Source: Candidatus Gallimonas merdae (GTDB lineage: Bacteria; Bacillota; Clostridia; Christensenellales; Borkfalkiaceae). From it: DNA of 64,000 nt. The DNA is taken from NCBI GenBank assembly GCA_904419525.1, contig CAJFRT010000011.1:1-64000 (forward strand), read 5' to 3'. The notes under the pieces were generated by a model. It saw nothing but the letters and a program-made list of their open reading frames with translations, was not told the DNA's origin and did no database searches. Shown here in pieces: positions 33,901 through 42,979 of the stretch (positions within the stretch are counted from its first letter, which is position 1; every line of letters begins with the position of its first letter). The translations under genes were made by a program, and so were the position numbers.

Positions 33901-34623
33901 TTACAAGTTTGCCGCAGCGGCGCGGTCGACGATCAGCGTACAATCGGGGTGGAGTTGCAGAACGGACGCGGGAACGCTTTCCGTCACTTCCCCTTTCGCC
34001 ATTTTACAGACGGCTTCCGCCTTGTTTGCTCCGCTCGCCAGAATCAATATCTTCTTTGCCTGCATGATCTGTCTGATGCCCATCGTGAATGCCTTGCGCG
34101 GCACTTCGGAGATATCATCAAACAAGCGCGCATTGTCCTTCACAGTGCTCTCTGCAAGCGTGACAACGTGCGTCCCGCTCCCGAACGGCGTGCCCGGTTC
34201 GTTGAAGGCGATATGCCCGTTGCTGCCCAAACCCAGCAGCTGAATGTCGCGCGGGAGCTGTTCCAAAAGCTCGTCATACCGGGCGCACTCCTTTGCCTCG
34301 TCCTCCGCCATGCCGTTTTCGATGTTGGTGTTCTCGGGATCGATGTCCAGCCCGTCGAACAGGTTCTTTCGCATGAAATACGCATAACTCTGCGGGTGCG
34401 TCTTTGCAAGCCCCTTATACTCGTCCAGATTGGCCGTGCGGACATGGGCGTAGCTCGTGCCGTACTTTTCATGATCTGCGATCATGTATGCGTACAGCCC
34501 CAGCGGCGTCGTGCCCGTCGCAAGTCCCAGCACGGCGTACGGATTGTTCTTCACGACTTCCAGCATGACCTTCGCCGCGCTTGCCGATAACTCTTCATAA
34601 TCTTTTGTAACAATGATTTTCAT
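33901..34623 (-). CDS. nagB: Glucosamine-6-phosphate deaminase
   Basis: A 240-residue NagB. Visible motifs: GLATGTTPLGLYAYM near residue 35-48, YKGLAKTHPQSYAYFM, LLGLGSNGHIAFNEPGTPFG (catalytic Asp/His region) near 125-145, and MGIRQIMQAKKILILASG. It converts glucosamine-6-phosphate to fructose-6-phosphate and ammonia. It is the first gene of the glycan operon. The start MKIIVTKDYEEL has AGAGGTGGC upstream. Confidence 0.95.
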   Translation of the reverse strand: MKIIVTKDYEELSASAAKVMLEVVKNNPYAVLGLATGTTPLGLYAYMIADHEKYGTSYAHVRTANLDEYKGLAKTHPQSYAYFMRKNLFDGLDIDPENTNIENGMAEDEAKECARYDELLEQLPRDIQLLGLGSNGHIAFNEPGTPFGSGTHVVTLAESTVKDNARLFDDISEVPRKAFTMGIRQIMQAKKILILASGANKAEAVCKMAKGEVTESVPASVLQLHPDCTLIVDRAAAANL

Positions 34624-34647
34624 AGCCACCTCTTTTTGCCGCCCTAT

Positions 34648-34676
34648 ATTGTAACATAACCTGTCCGTTTCCGCAA
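34648..34676 (-). promoter_or_regulatory. Promoter of the nagB operon
   Basis: TTGCGG, 17 bp, TACAAT with TG extension. Confidence 0.55.
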
Positions 34677-34706
34677 TAGGGAAATGCAAATTTATTGCCG
34701 ACCCGT

Positions 34707-34739
34707 CAAAAGATGCCCGCCGCAAAAGCGGCGGGCATC
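34707..34739 (-). terminator. Terminator after the truncated surface-protein gene
   Basis: Perfect 12-bp stem GATGCCCGCCGC/GCGGCGGGCATC with loop of four; TTTTG follows on the minus strand. Confidence 0.75.
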
Positions 34740-34754
34740 CCGCTATCCTGTTTG

Positions 34755-35395
34755 TTAAGGCTGCACTTCGCCGCCTTCGCCTTCGACGGTCCCGGAGCCG
34801 CCCTCCGTTCCGCCCTCTGTTCCGCCTTCCGTGCCGCCCTTGATCGCGCCGACAGCGTCTTCCAGCGTCTTGCCATAGGAGATCCTGGTTTCGATGGTAC
34901 TCTTAACCCCTCCCCATGTATCCACAATGCCGACCTGCGTCACCGTTGCGTTCTTGGGAAGCGAACCCAATGCCATATCATACACTTCGCCTGCGGTGTT
35001 GACCTGCGCCTTGGTCATGGTGTCCGGCGTGACGCCGCAATACACTTCCATGCCACCCGTTGCAGCGCGGTAGACAAATCCGAGGTAGACCTCCTCTCCC
35101 CTCGTCAGCGCCTGCGCAAACTCGGTTTTGAGATAGTGCGTATTGAGCCAGCCCGAATAGTTCGCCCAATAGAAGTAGCAGTTCTGATAATCTCCTACTC
35201 CGGGCATGGAACTGTACATGAGGCACGCCTGATACGTCGTTCCGCCGATGACAAAGGAGAGCCCGATGCAGTTCCAATCCTTTCCTGCGGCGACCGTCTC
35301 CGCATCAAACTTGATGGCGAGAATAAATGCCGCATCGCCCGCTTCAAGCGCCACATCCATCGTCATGCTACCCGCGTTCCCCGCGCAGCCGCTTG
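34755..35395 (-). pseudogene. 5'-truncated gene with Gly-Thr-Glu repeat tail
   Basis: The minus-strand frame can be read from an ATG at 35450, but its first 18 residues are only the antisense of the facing gene. The genuine part is beta-rich (SMTMDVALEAGDAAFILAIK, then LSFVIGGTTYQACLMYS) and ends with KGGTEGGTEGGTEGG and an acidic tail. It looks like the C-terminal part of a larger extracellular beta-sandwich protein; the signal peptide and start are gone. No promoter or ribosome binding site was found. The breakpoint near 35400 is shared with the facing fragment. Confidence 0.55.
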
Positions 35396-35404
35396 CGCAC
35401 CACC

Positions 35405-35811
35405 GCTGCAGCGAGATCTCCTTCACCTTTGAAATCTGTTCGGAGACCATCTATTTCAACAACAACTGGCCGTCCGACATCACCGTGCGCGTGAACGACG
35501 TGGAACTGCTCACCTTTACTTCCCCCGGCGACTTCGGCGGGCGTCGCGGCAAATACACCCCCGCTTACTGGCCTGTAACGAGCACACAGTTCGGACTTCT
35601 GAAAAAGATCGCCGTCAACGAGGACGGCGTGTTCATGGACAACGTGCTCGTCACCAACAAGATCCGCTTTTCCGACCTCGGACTGTACGGGCGCAGCGCC
35701 GTCAAATTTGAGATCGGGATCAAGGAAAACGCCGAACACAAGGGCGGCCTCAATCTGTTCGGAAAGGACTTCGGAGACTTCCCCCAGGCCATCGTCATGT
35801 CCGTCAAATGA
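35405..35811 (+). pseudogene. C-terminal fragment of an ArsR-type transcriptional regulator
   Basis: The translation (ISFTFEICSETIYFNNNWPS, then TSPGDFGGRRGKYTPAYWP, TSTQFGLLKKIAVNEDGVF and a final HKGGLNLFGKDFGDFPQ) matches the large C-terminal domain of a Firmicute ArsR-like regulator family as I remember it. The N-terminal helix-turn-helix is missing: upstream of about 35405 the frame only reads the antisense of the facing gene. No start with a ribosome binding site. Probably dead. Confidence 0.6.
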
Positions 35812-35860
35812 TCGGATGGATTCAAAATAAGTCTGTTTTACAAAGACACTTGTTTTCGCA

Positions 35861-35908
35861 CACATAAAACCCGCGTTCCGGCAGACGCCGGAACGCGGGT
35901 TTTATGTG
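35861..35908. terminator. Bidirectional terminator between convergent genes
   Basis: A 21-bp perfect stem (CACATAAAACCCGCGTTCCGG as one arm, partly AAAA/TTTT) with a 6-nt loop. Confidence 0.85.
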
Positions 35909-35930
35909 ACAATTCATCTTGATACTGATC

Positions 35931-37391
35931 TTAAAAGAGCCCTTTCAGCGCAGGATACAGCCCGGTGAAATGGCGGTATCGCTCTTCATAGCGGGCCGCG
36001 ACCCGGGGATCGGGCAGAATGGTTTCACGGATCCGGACAATGGCGGAGGCGGCTTCCTGCACGCTTGTATATTCGCCGCAGCCGACCATCGCGAGCATCG
36101 CCGCCCCGTAAGAGGGGCCCTGCTCCGTCTGGGGAAGCTCCACGGGCACGTTCATGACGTTTGCCACGATCATGCGCCAGAGCGGGCTTTTGGCGCCGCC
36201 GCCGCACAGCTTGGTGCGCGTGATCTGCACGCCGTTCCTTTTTGCCGCTTCCAGGCAGTCGCGGAGCGCGAACGTCACGCCCTCGAGCACGGCGAGCGTC
36301 ATGTGTCCGCGCGCGGTGTCGGGACGCATGCCGATGAACGCCCCGCGCGCGCTCACATCGTTGTGCGGGCTGCGCTCTCCCATGAGATAGGGCAGAAAGT
36401 ACACGTCGTTTTTCCCGAGGAAGGCCTCCAGTCCGGCCTCCTCCCTCTTATAGTTATCCGACTGCAGAATGCCGTTCACCCACCAGCTGTTGCAGGAAGC
36501 CGCCGAAAGGATACACCCCATCAGATGCCAGCCGCCGTCCGCATGGCAGAACGCATGCAGCGCATTGGCGCGGTCCCCCCTGTATTCCGCCGACGACACG
36601 AACAGCGTGCCGCTTGTGCCGAGCGAGATATTGCATCCGCCCTCGCCGACGACGCCCGTGCCCACCGCGGCCGCGGCATTGTCCCCCGCGCCCGCGATGA
36701 CTTTGACGTTTTTCAGCCCCAGCATGTCCGCGATCGCAGGCTTCAACATGCCGACGACCTCGTAACTTTCGTGAAGCCGGGGGAGCTGCGCCCCGGACAT
36801 GCCCGTCACGCGCAGCATTTCGGGCGACCATGTCCGATGTGCGACGTCCAGAAGGAGCATGCCGCTCGCATCGGAAAAATCGGTGCAGAACGCCCCCGAA
36901 AGCCGGTAGGCAAGGTAGTCCTTGGGGAGCATGACCTTTGCGATGCGTGCAAAGTTTTCGGGTTCATGCTCTTTCAGCCAGAGGAGCTTGGGCGCCGTGA
37001 AGCCGGCAAAGGCGATGTTGCCCGTCCAGGCGGAGAGCTTTTCCCTGCCGACCGTTTCATTGAGATATTTCGTCTCTTCCGCCGTCCTGCCGTCGTTCCA
37101 CAGAATGGCAGGACGAATGACGCTGTCGCGCGAATCGAGCGCAACCAGCCCGTGCATCTGTCCGCCGAAGGAGATGCCCCTGACAAGCGATTTATCCTGC
37201 CCTGCGAGCAGCTCTTTCAGCCCCTGCAGGACGGCCGCGTACCAGTCCTCGGGGTCCTGTTCGCTCCAGCCGCTCTGCGGATAACTGACGGGATAAGTTT
37301 GTGCGTTTTCCGCTAAAATTCTGCCGTCCGCGGCGACGAGCAGAAGTTTTACTCCGCTCGTGCCGAGGTCGATGCCGATATAAGTATTCAT
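35931..37391 (-). CDS. xylB: Xylulokinase-type FGGY sugar kinase
   Basis: A 486-residue kinase (MNTYIGIDLGTSGVKLLLVA). The phosphate-1 motif GIDLGTSGVK is followed by GISFGGQMHGLVALD, typical of xylulokinases, then WNDGRTAEET, a GAGDNAAAAVGTG block and LCGGGAKSPLWRMIVANV near residue 395. It phosphorylates a ketose, most likely xylulose. It lies 3 nt after the isomerase gene, so the two are co-translated. Confidence 0.9.
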   Translation of the reverse strand: MNTYIGIDLGTSGVKLLLVAADGRILAENAQTYPVSYPQSGWSEQDPEDWYAAVLQGLKELLAGQDKSLVRGISFGGQMHGLVALDSRDSVIRPAILWNDGRTAEETKYLNETVGREKLSAWTGNIAFAGFTAPKLLWLKEHEPENFARIAKVMLPKDYLAYRLSGAFCTDFSDASGMLLLDVAHRTWSPEMLRVTGMSGAQLPRLHESYEVVGMLKPAIADMLGLKNVKVIAGAGDNAAAAVGTGVVGEGGCNISLGTSGTLFVSSAEYRGDRANALHAFCHADGGWHLMGCILSAASCNSWWVNGILQSDNYKREEAGLEAFLGKNDVYFLPYLMGERSPHNDVSARGAFIGMRPDTARGHMTLAVLEGVTFALRDCLEAAKRNGVQITRTKLCGGGAKSPLWRMIVANVMNVPVELPQTEQGPSYGAAMLAMVGCGEYTSVQEAASAIVRIRETILPDPRVAARYEERYRHFTGLYPALKGLF

Positions 37392-37394
37392 GGG

Positions 37395-38894
37395 TCACAT
37401 CTCGAAAGGATTTTCCGTTTTATATCTCATACCGGCAGGCCGATTGAAGCCGATGTCCTCAACGCCGATGTACCTGAACACCTCGAAGAGCGCCTTCCCG
37501 AAGTGCCCGAACGCGACCGCGCCGTGGTGCGGGAAGTTGCCCTCGATGAGGACGTGGCGGTAAAAACGCTTCATCTCGGGAATGGCAAAGATCCCGATGG
37601 AGCCGAACGAGCGCGTTGCGACGGGCAGGACTTCCCCCTGCGCGACATAGGCGCGGAGCCTGTTGTCCGCCGTCGACTGCAGACGGAAAAACGTGATGTC
37701 CCCGGGAACGATGTCCCCTTCGAGCGTGCCGTTGGTCACCTCGACGGGAAGAGACCGCGCCATGATCTTCTGATAGCGCATCTCCGCCCGGCAGATCTTG
37801 CCCGAACAGGTGTTCCCGCAGTGGAAGCCCATAAAGGTATCCGTCAGTTTATAATCATATTTGCCCGCGATGTCCGCATCGTACAGATCTTTGGGCACCG
37901 TGTTGTTGATGTCGAGCAGCGTGACCGCATCTTCGGAGACGGCCGTGCCGATGAACTCCGAAAGCGCGCCGTAGATGTCGACCTCGCAGGAAACGGGAAT
38001 GCCGCGCCCCGTCAGGCGGGAATTGACGTAGCAGGGCACAAAGCCGAACTGCGTCTGGAAAGCGGGCCAGCACTTACCCGCCACGGCGACATACTCCCGG
38101 CTGCCCCTGTGCGATTCGATCCAGTCGAGGAGGGTCAGCTCATACTGCGCAAGTTTGGGAAGAATTCCCGGTTTTTTATTGCCTGCGCCCAGCTCCTTTT
38201 CCATATCCGCGACCACTTCGGGAATGCGTTTGTCCCCGTCGTGTTTATGGAACGCCTCGAAGAGGTCGAGCTCGGAATTTTCCTCGATCTCAACGCCCAG
38301 ATTGTACAGCTGCTGAATGGGCGCGTTGCAGGCGAGGAAGTTGGTGGGACGTGGCCCGAACGAGATGATCTTCAGATGTCTGAGCGCATAGACGGCGCGG
38401 GCGACGGGCAGGAAATCATGGATCATGTCCGCGCACTCCTGCGCGTCTCCGACGGGATATTCGGGGATATACGCCTTTACGCCGCGGAGCTTTAAGTTAT
38501 AGCTTGCGTTCAGCATGCCGCAGTATGCGTCGCCGCGGGAATCGGCAAGGGTCGCGATCTTCTCCTCTGCCGCCGCGCAGAACATGACCGGCCCGCCGAC
38601 CTTTTCCGCAAACTCCTTTGCAAGCATCGTTTCGGAAATTTCAGGGCCGAAATTGCCCAGGTATACGCAGAGGGCGTTGCAGCCCGCTTTCTGCACGTCC
38701 GCGAGCGCCTGCTGCATGTGGATCTCGCTCTCGACGATGCACACGGGGCATTCGTAGATCTCCCCTTTGCCGTACTTTTTCTCGTACGCGCCGATCAGCG
38801 CTTTGCGCCTGTTCACAGACAGGCTCTCGGGGAAACAGTCGCGGCTCACTGCCACGATCCCCACTTTCATCTTCGGAATATTATTCATAAACAT
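37395..38894 (-). CDS. L-fucose/L-arabinose isomerase-family protein
   Basis: A 499-residue protein ([20 protein letters not shown]) with GGAGG upstream. The three-domain fucose/arabinose isomerase layout is visible: [16 protein letters not shown] in domain 1, [28 protein letters not shown] (a probable metal Glu) near residue 310, and a C-terminal H-containing segment [16 protein letters not shown]. Paired with a xylulokinase it probably makes a ketose such as xylulose or ribulose, but substrate cannot be told from sequence. Confidence 0.8.
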   Translation of the reverse strand: MFMNNIPKMKVGIVAVSRDCFPESLSVNRRKALIGAYEKKYGKGEIYECPVCIVESEIHMQQALADVQKAGCNALCVYLGNFGPEISETMLAKEFAEKVGGPVMFCAAAEEKIATLADSRGDAYCGMLNASYNLKLRGVKAYIPEYPVGDAQECADMIHDFLPVARAVYALRHLKIISFGPRPTNFLACNAPIQQLYNLGVEIEENSELDLFEAFHKHDGDKRIPEVVADMEKELGAGNKKPGILPKLAQYELTLLDWIESHRGSREYVAVAGKCWPAFQTQFGFVPCYVNSRLTGRGIPVSCEVDIYGALSEFIGTAVSEDAVTLLDINNTVPKDLYDADIAGKYDYKLTDTFMGFHCGNTCSGKICRAEMRYQKIMARSLPVEVTNGTLEGDIVPGDITFFRLQSTADNRLRAYVAQGEVLPVATRSFGSIGIFAIPEMKRFYRHVLIEGNFPHHGAVAFGHFGKALFEVFRYIGVEDIGFNRPAGMRYKTENPFEM

Positions 38895-38911
38895 AGAAAC
38901 CTCCGCCCTTT

Positions 38912-38940
38912 ATTCTATCACGTCTTTGCGCTCTGCGCAA
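38912..38940 (-). promoter_or_regulatory. Promoter of the isomerase-xylulokinase operon
   Basis: TTGCGC, 17 bp, TAGAAT, about 18 bp before the isomerase start. Confidence 0.5.
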
Positions 38941-39035
38941 GCCCCTGCGCGCAATTTCGGGAGGCGCCGAGCAGATTTGCCCGCCGCCTTTGCCCCGAAC
39001 GGACGCATCGGCAGCGCCCTCCGCGATCCGGACCG

Positions 39036-39067
39036 CAAAAAAATCCCCGGACCTCTGTCCGGGGATT
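39036..39067 (-). terminator. Terminator of rplU-rpmA
   Basis: 11-bp stem AATCCCCGGAC/GTCCGGGGATT with T-run on the minus strand, 10 bp after rpmA. Confidence 0.85.
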
Positions 39068-39076
39068 CGATTCTTC

Positions 39077-39343
39077 TCAGTACACGCTGACTTGCTTTCT
39101 GTCTCTGCCCTTGCGCTCAAATTTGACAACGCCGTCCTTGAGGGCGAAGAGCGTGTCGTCTCCGCCGATGCCGACGTTATTGCCGGGGTGGATCTTCGTC
39201 CCGCGCTGGCGGACAATGATGCTGCCCGCAAGCACCGCCTGCCCGTCCTGACGCTTGACACCAAGGCGCTTTGCCTCGCTGTCGCGGCCGTTGTGGGAGG
39301 AACCCGTACCTTTTTTATGCGCGAATAAGCTGATGAAAAACAT
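39077..39343 (-). CDS. rpmA: 50S ribosomal protein L27
   Basis: An 88-residue L27 starting [20 protein letters not shown], with AAGGAG 9 nt upstream. The core [20 protein letters not shown] and [20 protein letters not shown] is diagnostic. The extension MFFISLFA before HKKG matches the Firmicute L27 tail removed by the Prp protease. The Prp gene usually lies between rplU and rpmA; here only 47 bp separate them, so prp must be elsewhere. Confidence 0.95.
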   Translation of the reverse strand: MFFISLFAHKKGTGSSHNGRDSEAKRLGVKRQDGQAVLAGSIIVRQRGTKIHPGNNVGIGGDDTLFALKDGVVKFERKGRDRKQVSVY

Positions 39344-39390
39344 ATTCGTTATCTCCTTATTCATAAAATTCCGGGCTTTGGGCCCATGCG

Positions 39391-39696
39391 TCAAAGAACG
39401 ATCTTTTCGATCTTGACAGCGGTGAACGGCTGACGGTGACCCTGCTTCTTGCGCTCGTTCTTCTTGGCCTTGTACTTGAAGACGATGATCTTCTTGTACT
39501 TGTCCTGCGCCTGAACGGTGGCGGTCACCTTGGCGTTCGCAACGTCGGAACCCACCTTGACGGCCGTTCCGTCCGCGACCATGACGACGTTGAACGAGAC
39601 CTCAGCGCCCACTTCCGCGTTGAGCTTTTCGACCTTCAGAACGTCGCCTTCGGAAACCTTGTACTGTTTCCCGCCGTTTTCGATGATTGCGTACAC
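39391..39696 (-). CDS. rplU: 50S ribosomal protein L21
   Basis: A 101-residue L21 starting with GTG ([20 protein letters not shown]), GGAGG 8 nt upstream. The C-terminal [20 protein letters not shown] is characteristic. The longer frame upstream would be twice the family length and has no support. First gene of the rplU-rpmA operon. Confidence 0.95.
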   Translation of the reverse strand: MYAIIENGGKQYKVSEGDVLKVEKLNAEVGAEVSFNVVMVADGTAVKVGSDVANAKVTATVQAQDKYKKIIVFKYKAKKNERKKQGHRQPFTAVKIEKIVL

Positions 39697-39781
39697 AGTT
39701 TTTACCTCCTCTTCCCAGTCTCGCAAGTTGCTTAGGCGACCCGTATTGCATGGTCCTTGTGTGCCCGTCCTTAGCGGCTCG
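39697..39781 (-). ncRNA. rplU mRNA leader, probably the L21 autoregulatory leader
   Basis: An 85-nt 5' leader lies between the operon start point and the GTG. It has GCCGCUAAGGACGGGCAC and GACCAUGC segments that recall the L21 leader of Firmicutes, thought to bind L21. I could not align it, so the assignment rests on position and a partial match. Confidence 0.45.
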
Positions 39782-39787
39782 GAGTAC

Positions 39788-39816
39788 ATTATATGAAATC
39801 CGCGCAAGAAAGTCAA
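39788..39816 (-). promoter_or_regulatory. rplU-rpmA promoter (TTGACT-17-TATAAT)
   Basis: Near-perfect hexamers and spacing. Confidence 0.85.
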
Positions 39817-39902
39817 GCGCTTTTTCCGCATGTTGCGCTCGTTTTTTTGCGAACCCGCATAAACCGTGCCGCCGCCGCGCACACTGCTGGCAGGAGGCGA
39901 AC

Positions 39903-40346
39903 ATGGAAATCAAAAAGAGCGAGGAAGTTCTGGCGGAAGTGCACCGCAACTGTCAGCTTGCACTGCAGTCCATTTCGGACATTCTGCCCGAAACGGAGGA
40001 CGCGGAGCTGCGGGAAGAGCTGCTGCGCCAGCACGAAGATTACGAAAAGATCGGCGGCCGCGCAGCCATTCTTGCCAAGGATAAATCGATCGAGCTCAAA
40101 AATCCGGGCCCGATCAAAAAGGCGATGATGTGGAGCAGCATCAAAATGAGCACGATGAGCGACAATTCGCGCGCACACATCGCAGAAATGATGGTGCAGG
40201 GCACCGTGATGGGCATTACGGCGCTCAAGAGCACGCTCGGCGAAGTGAGCGAGGACTGCGCCGACGGCGACATCCTCTCCCTTGCCAGAGAACTTCTTTC
40301 CGCGGAAGAAGGCTTTGAAAAGAAATGGAAAGAGATGATCGCGTGA
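39903..40346 (+). CDS. Conserved helical protein, unknown (ferritin-like four-helix pattern)
   Basis: A 147-residue protein ([20 protein letters not shown]) with GGAGGCGAAC upstream. It is almost entirely helical, with [20 protein letters not shown] near residue 90. I recall similar small proteins in many Firmicutes without a known role. The paired acidic residues could bind metal, but no clear ExxH motif is present. It is the only plus-strand gene in this stretch and converges with the lipoprotein gene. Confidence 0.6.
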   Translation: MEIKKSEEVLAEVHRNCQLALQSISDILPETEDAELREELLRQHEDYEKIGGRAAILAKDKSIELKNPGPIKKAMMWSSIKMSTMSDNSRAHIAEMMVQGTVMGITALKSTLGEVSEDCADGDILSLARELLSAEEGFEKKWKEMIA

Positions 40347-40366
40347 CCGCGCTTTTTTGCAAAGAC

Positions 40367-40394
40367 GCCGCGGCGGGGAAATCCCCGCCGCGGC
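40367..40394. terminator. Terminator between convergent genes
   Basis: GC-rich stem GCCGCGGCGGG/CCCGCCGCGGC with a short loop. Confidence 0.6.
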
Positions 40395-40401
40395 TTATCC
40401 T

Positions 40402-42537
40402 TTACAGCGCCTGTGTAAAATCGCTTATTTCCGAAAAGGTATAGGAAAATTCCCGCACTTCCCCGCGGCGGGAGACCCTGATGCGCAACGTGTCCCCCAG
40501 CCGCACGCCGTACATGAGTTCGCTCAGCGTGCAGTCCCGCGTGATCGCGGCCGAACGGACCGTCGCCCCGCCGCGTTCGATGGCTGCAAAGAGGAGCGTG
40601 TCGCCCACGTCCAGTCCCATTTCCGCCGCCGTGCTGCCGCTTGCCACGCTGCGCACGACGACCTTTTCTTCCGGATACATCTTGCCCGTCGCCTCGTTGA
40701 ACAGGGCGTGCGAGGCGGCGGCATACACCGAAAGCCCGCCCAGCGAAGCGAGCGCCGCTCCGTCCGTGTTGGCCTCGTTGTCGATGACGTTCTGCGCGAT
40801 CAGAAGCGCACGGTTGGCGGGGATCGCATAGCCGAATGCCACGACGCCGTCCTCCTCCGAACGGGCGTTGACGATGCCGATGAGTTCGCCCATCTCGTTG
40901 AAGAGCCCGCCGCCCGAATTGCCGTGATTGATGATCGCGTCCGTGCGGATCCCGTACAGCGTGAGCGTTTTGGTATCGTCGGCCGAGGCGACGCGGATAT
41001 ATTCGCCCGGCACGGAGACAACGCCCTGCGACACGGAAAGCCCGTAGCCGCCCGCATTGCCGACGGCATAGACGTCTTCGCCCACCGTCAGAGACCCTGA
41101 GTCCGCGGCAACCGCCTCTAGCGCCGAACTCGCGGCGAGCTGCGCGCTGTCCTCGATCCGGAGGACGGCGATGTCCTCCTCCATGACGCCGCCCACAAAG
41201 GTCGCGGAAATGGGGTTCGCCTCCGCCGTATCTTCAAACAGATACACCTGCAGAGACGAACTCACGCCCGAGGACGTCGCGCCCGAATAGATCACATGAT
41301 AGTTTGTGATGATGTAGGCGTCCCCCTGTTCCCTGTCCAGGTCATAGATGACGCCCGAGCCCTCGCTTTCGTCCCCCACGATGGTGACGGCGCTGTTTGC
41401 CGCACGCTCTGCGGCGGCGGTATGGTCGAGCAGGACGCGCTGCTGCGAGTCCGCTTCTTCCGCGCTCCCGATCGTCTGACAGCCGAATGCCGTGAGCGCT
41501 TCATTGACGTCCGCGGCGGAGATCGCATAGCCGAAACCGTCCACCGAGGTGGAACCGGTGCTGTCCCTGCGCGCCGTGACGATGCCGAGGAGCTCGCCGC
41601 ACTCGTTGAAGAGTCCGCCGCCCGAGTTGCCCTGATTGATCGCCGCGTCCGTGCGCATGGCGTCGAACGAGACGGAGGACTGTTCGTTGGCCGCCTCGAT
41701 GACGACCTGTTCGGACAGTTTGGATACGATGCCTCTCGTCACGGAAAGCCCCTCGCCCTCGGCATTCCCGACGGCGTACGCCTCTTCCCCGACGACGGGC
41801 TCCGCCGCCACGGCGGCCCGCGCGGAGCTGTCCTTCAGCGTGTCGCTGACCACGCGCAGCACGGCGATGTCCGTTCCCTCATAGACGGCGCCGCTGAAAA
41901 TGCCGCTGTACACCGGCTTTGCGTCCGGGTCGGTCACGTTCCCGCCCGCGACGTATTCGATCCTGTCCCCCTCGGCAGAGGAGAGCGTCTCCCCGCCGTA
42001 CAGCGTGAGCGCAATGGAGCTCCATGCCGTTGTGACCCCGTATGCCGGGGAGAGCCCCGCATAGCCGGACGAACTCCCCGTATTCGTCGCCTGCGCGACG
42101 ACATGATAGTTCGTGACGATGTACGCCTCGCCCGTCTCGCTGTTCAGCTGATAGATGACGCCCGACCCGTCCGAAACGATCCGCCCGCCGCCGATCGAAT
42201 AGGTCACCTCGATGGCGACCACGCTGCAGAGCGCGCGGTTGATGTAGGCGGTGTCGTCCTCCGATGAGAGGCCGAGAGACGCCAGAAATTCATAATAGGA
42301 GCCGCTGAACGTTCCGTCGGCAAGCGCCTCTTCATACAGACGGCGCTCATAGGTGGAAGGCGTATCCTGCGCGGCGAGCCAGCTCTCGCGCGAGCCGTAC
42401 TCGCCCTCGGCAACCGCGACGTCGGACGGGAAGTTTCCGTCCGCAGACGACCCCGAAAACAGGCTGCATGCCGCAAGGGAAAACGCCGTCACGCCCGCCA
42501 GCAGAAGACATGCCGTGCCCGCAACCATCTTTTTCAT
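40402..42537 (-). CDS. Lipoprotein with two trypsin-like domains and a PDZ-like domain (HtrA-related)
   Basis: A 711-residue secreted lipoprotein. Signal peptide with lipobox LAAC (Cys24). Two S1C protease domains in tandem: the first has His145 (TNYHVV), an Asp in GTDIAVLR and a Ser in INQGNSGGGL; the second has TNYHVI, EEDIAVLR and INHGNSGGGL. Both triads look complete. A PDZ-like domain (VASGSTAAEMGLDVGDTLLF) ends the protein. Usual HtrA proteins have one protease domain; the duplication is unusual. Probably envelope protein quality control. Confidence 0.85.
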   Translation of the reverse strand: MKKMVAGTACLLLAGVTAFSLAACSLFSGSSADGNFPSDVAVAEGEYGSRESWLAAQDTPSTYERRLYEEALADGTFSGSYYEFLASLGLSSEDDTAYINRALCSVVAIEVTYSIGGGRIVSDGSGVIYQLNSETGEAYIVTNYHVVAQATNTGSSSGYAGLSPAYGVTTAWSSIALTLYGGETLSSAEGDRIEYVAGGNVTDPDAKPVYSGIFSGAVYEGTDIAVLRVVSDTLKDSSARAAVAAEPVVGEEAYAVGNAEGEGLSVTRGIVSKLSEQVVIEAANEQSSVSFDAMRTDAAINQGNSGGGLFNECGELLGIVTARRDSTGSTSVDGFGYAISAADVNEALTAFGCQTIGSAEEADSQQRVLLDHTAAAERAANSAVTIVGDESEGSGVIYDLDREQGDAYIITNYHVIYSGATSSGVSSSLQVYLFEDTAEANPISATFVGGVMEEDIAVLRIEDSAQLAASSALEAVAADSGSLTVGEDVYAVGNAGGYGLSVSQGVVSVPGEYIRVASADDTKTLTLYGIRTDAIINHGNSGGGLFNEMGELIGIVNARSEEDGVVAFGYAIPANRALLIAQNVIDNEANTDGAALASLGGLSVYAAASHALFNEATGKMYPEEKVVVRSVASGSTAAEMGLDVGDTLLFAAIERGGATVRSAAITRDCTLSELMYGVRLGDTLRIRVSRRGEVREFSYTFSEISDFTQAL

Positions 42538-42656
42538 TTTTTTCTCCTTCCGGGAGATTCCGTCTCCCCAGGGATATTATATTCCGCGCGCGGCACGGAC
42601 GTATGTCCGCGCCGTGAAAAGAATGTGAATTCTTACACAAAACGCGCATTTTATAT

Positions 42657-42685
42657 ATTATACCATATTTCCCGCACTTTTACAA
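42657..42685 (-). promoter_or_regulatory. Promoter of the protease lipoprotein (TTGTAA-17-TATAAT)
   Basis: Good -10 and spacing. The message would have a leader of about 113 nt, in which I see no further element. Confidence 0.6.
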
Positions 42686-42812
42686 ATGTCTGAAAAAAAT
42701 TCTTTTGCTGCCGATTTCGCGTTCCGAAAACCGAAACCGCGGCGATGCCGCCGGACAGTATCGGACATTTTGTCTGCGTGCCGCAGGCGGCGACACAAAA
42801 ACCGCGGTCCGG

Positions 42813-42843
42813 AAAAAAATAAGGGCGGGAATCATTCCCGCCC
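42813..42843 (-). terminator. Terminator after the two tiny genes
   Basis: Stem GGGCGGGAA/TTCCCGCCC and a T-run on the minus strand. Confidence 0.75.
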
Positions 42844-42852
42844 CCTTTTGCC

Positions 42853-42978
42853 TCAGAGATCGTCCGCGTCCTGAACGGGCTTTTCATACGGATCGGAATT
42901 CACCCCCGTATAGCTGCCCAGCACGTCCTCGTCCGAGTGCATCTTTGCGCCCTTTTCGAGCGCCCTGCGTTTTTTCAC
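42853..42978 (-). CDS. Tiny acidic protein ending KPVQDADDL
   Basis: A 41-residue frame, GTG start right after the stop of the preceding tiny gene (1 nt gap). It contains HSDEDVLGSYTGVNSDPYEK and ends with PVQDADDL, a pattern I have seen in short Clostridia proteins of unknown function. An internal ATG at residue 13 is an alternative start; neither has a strong ribosome binding site, so coupling to the upstream gene is likely. Confidence 0.6.
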   Translation of the reverse strand: MKKRRALEKGAKMHSDEDVLGSYTGVNSDPYEKPVQDADDL

Positions 42979-42979
42979 G

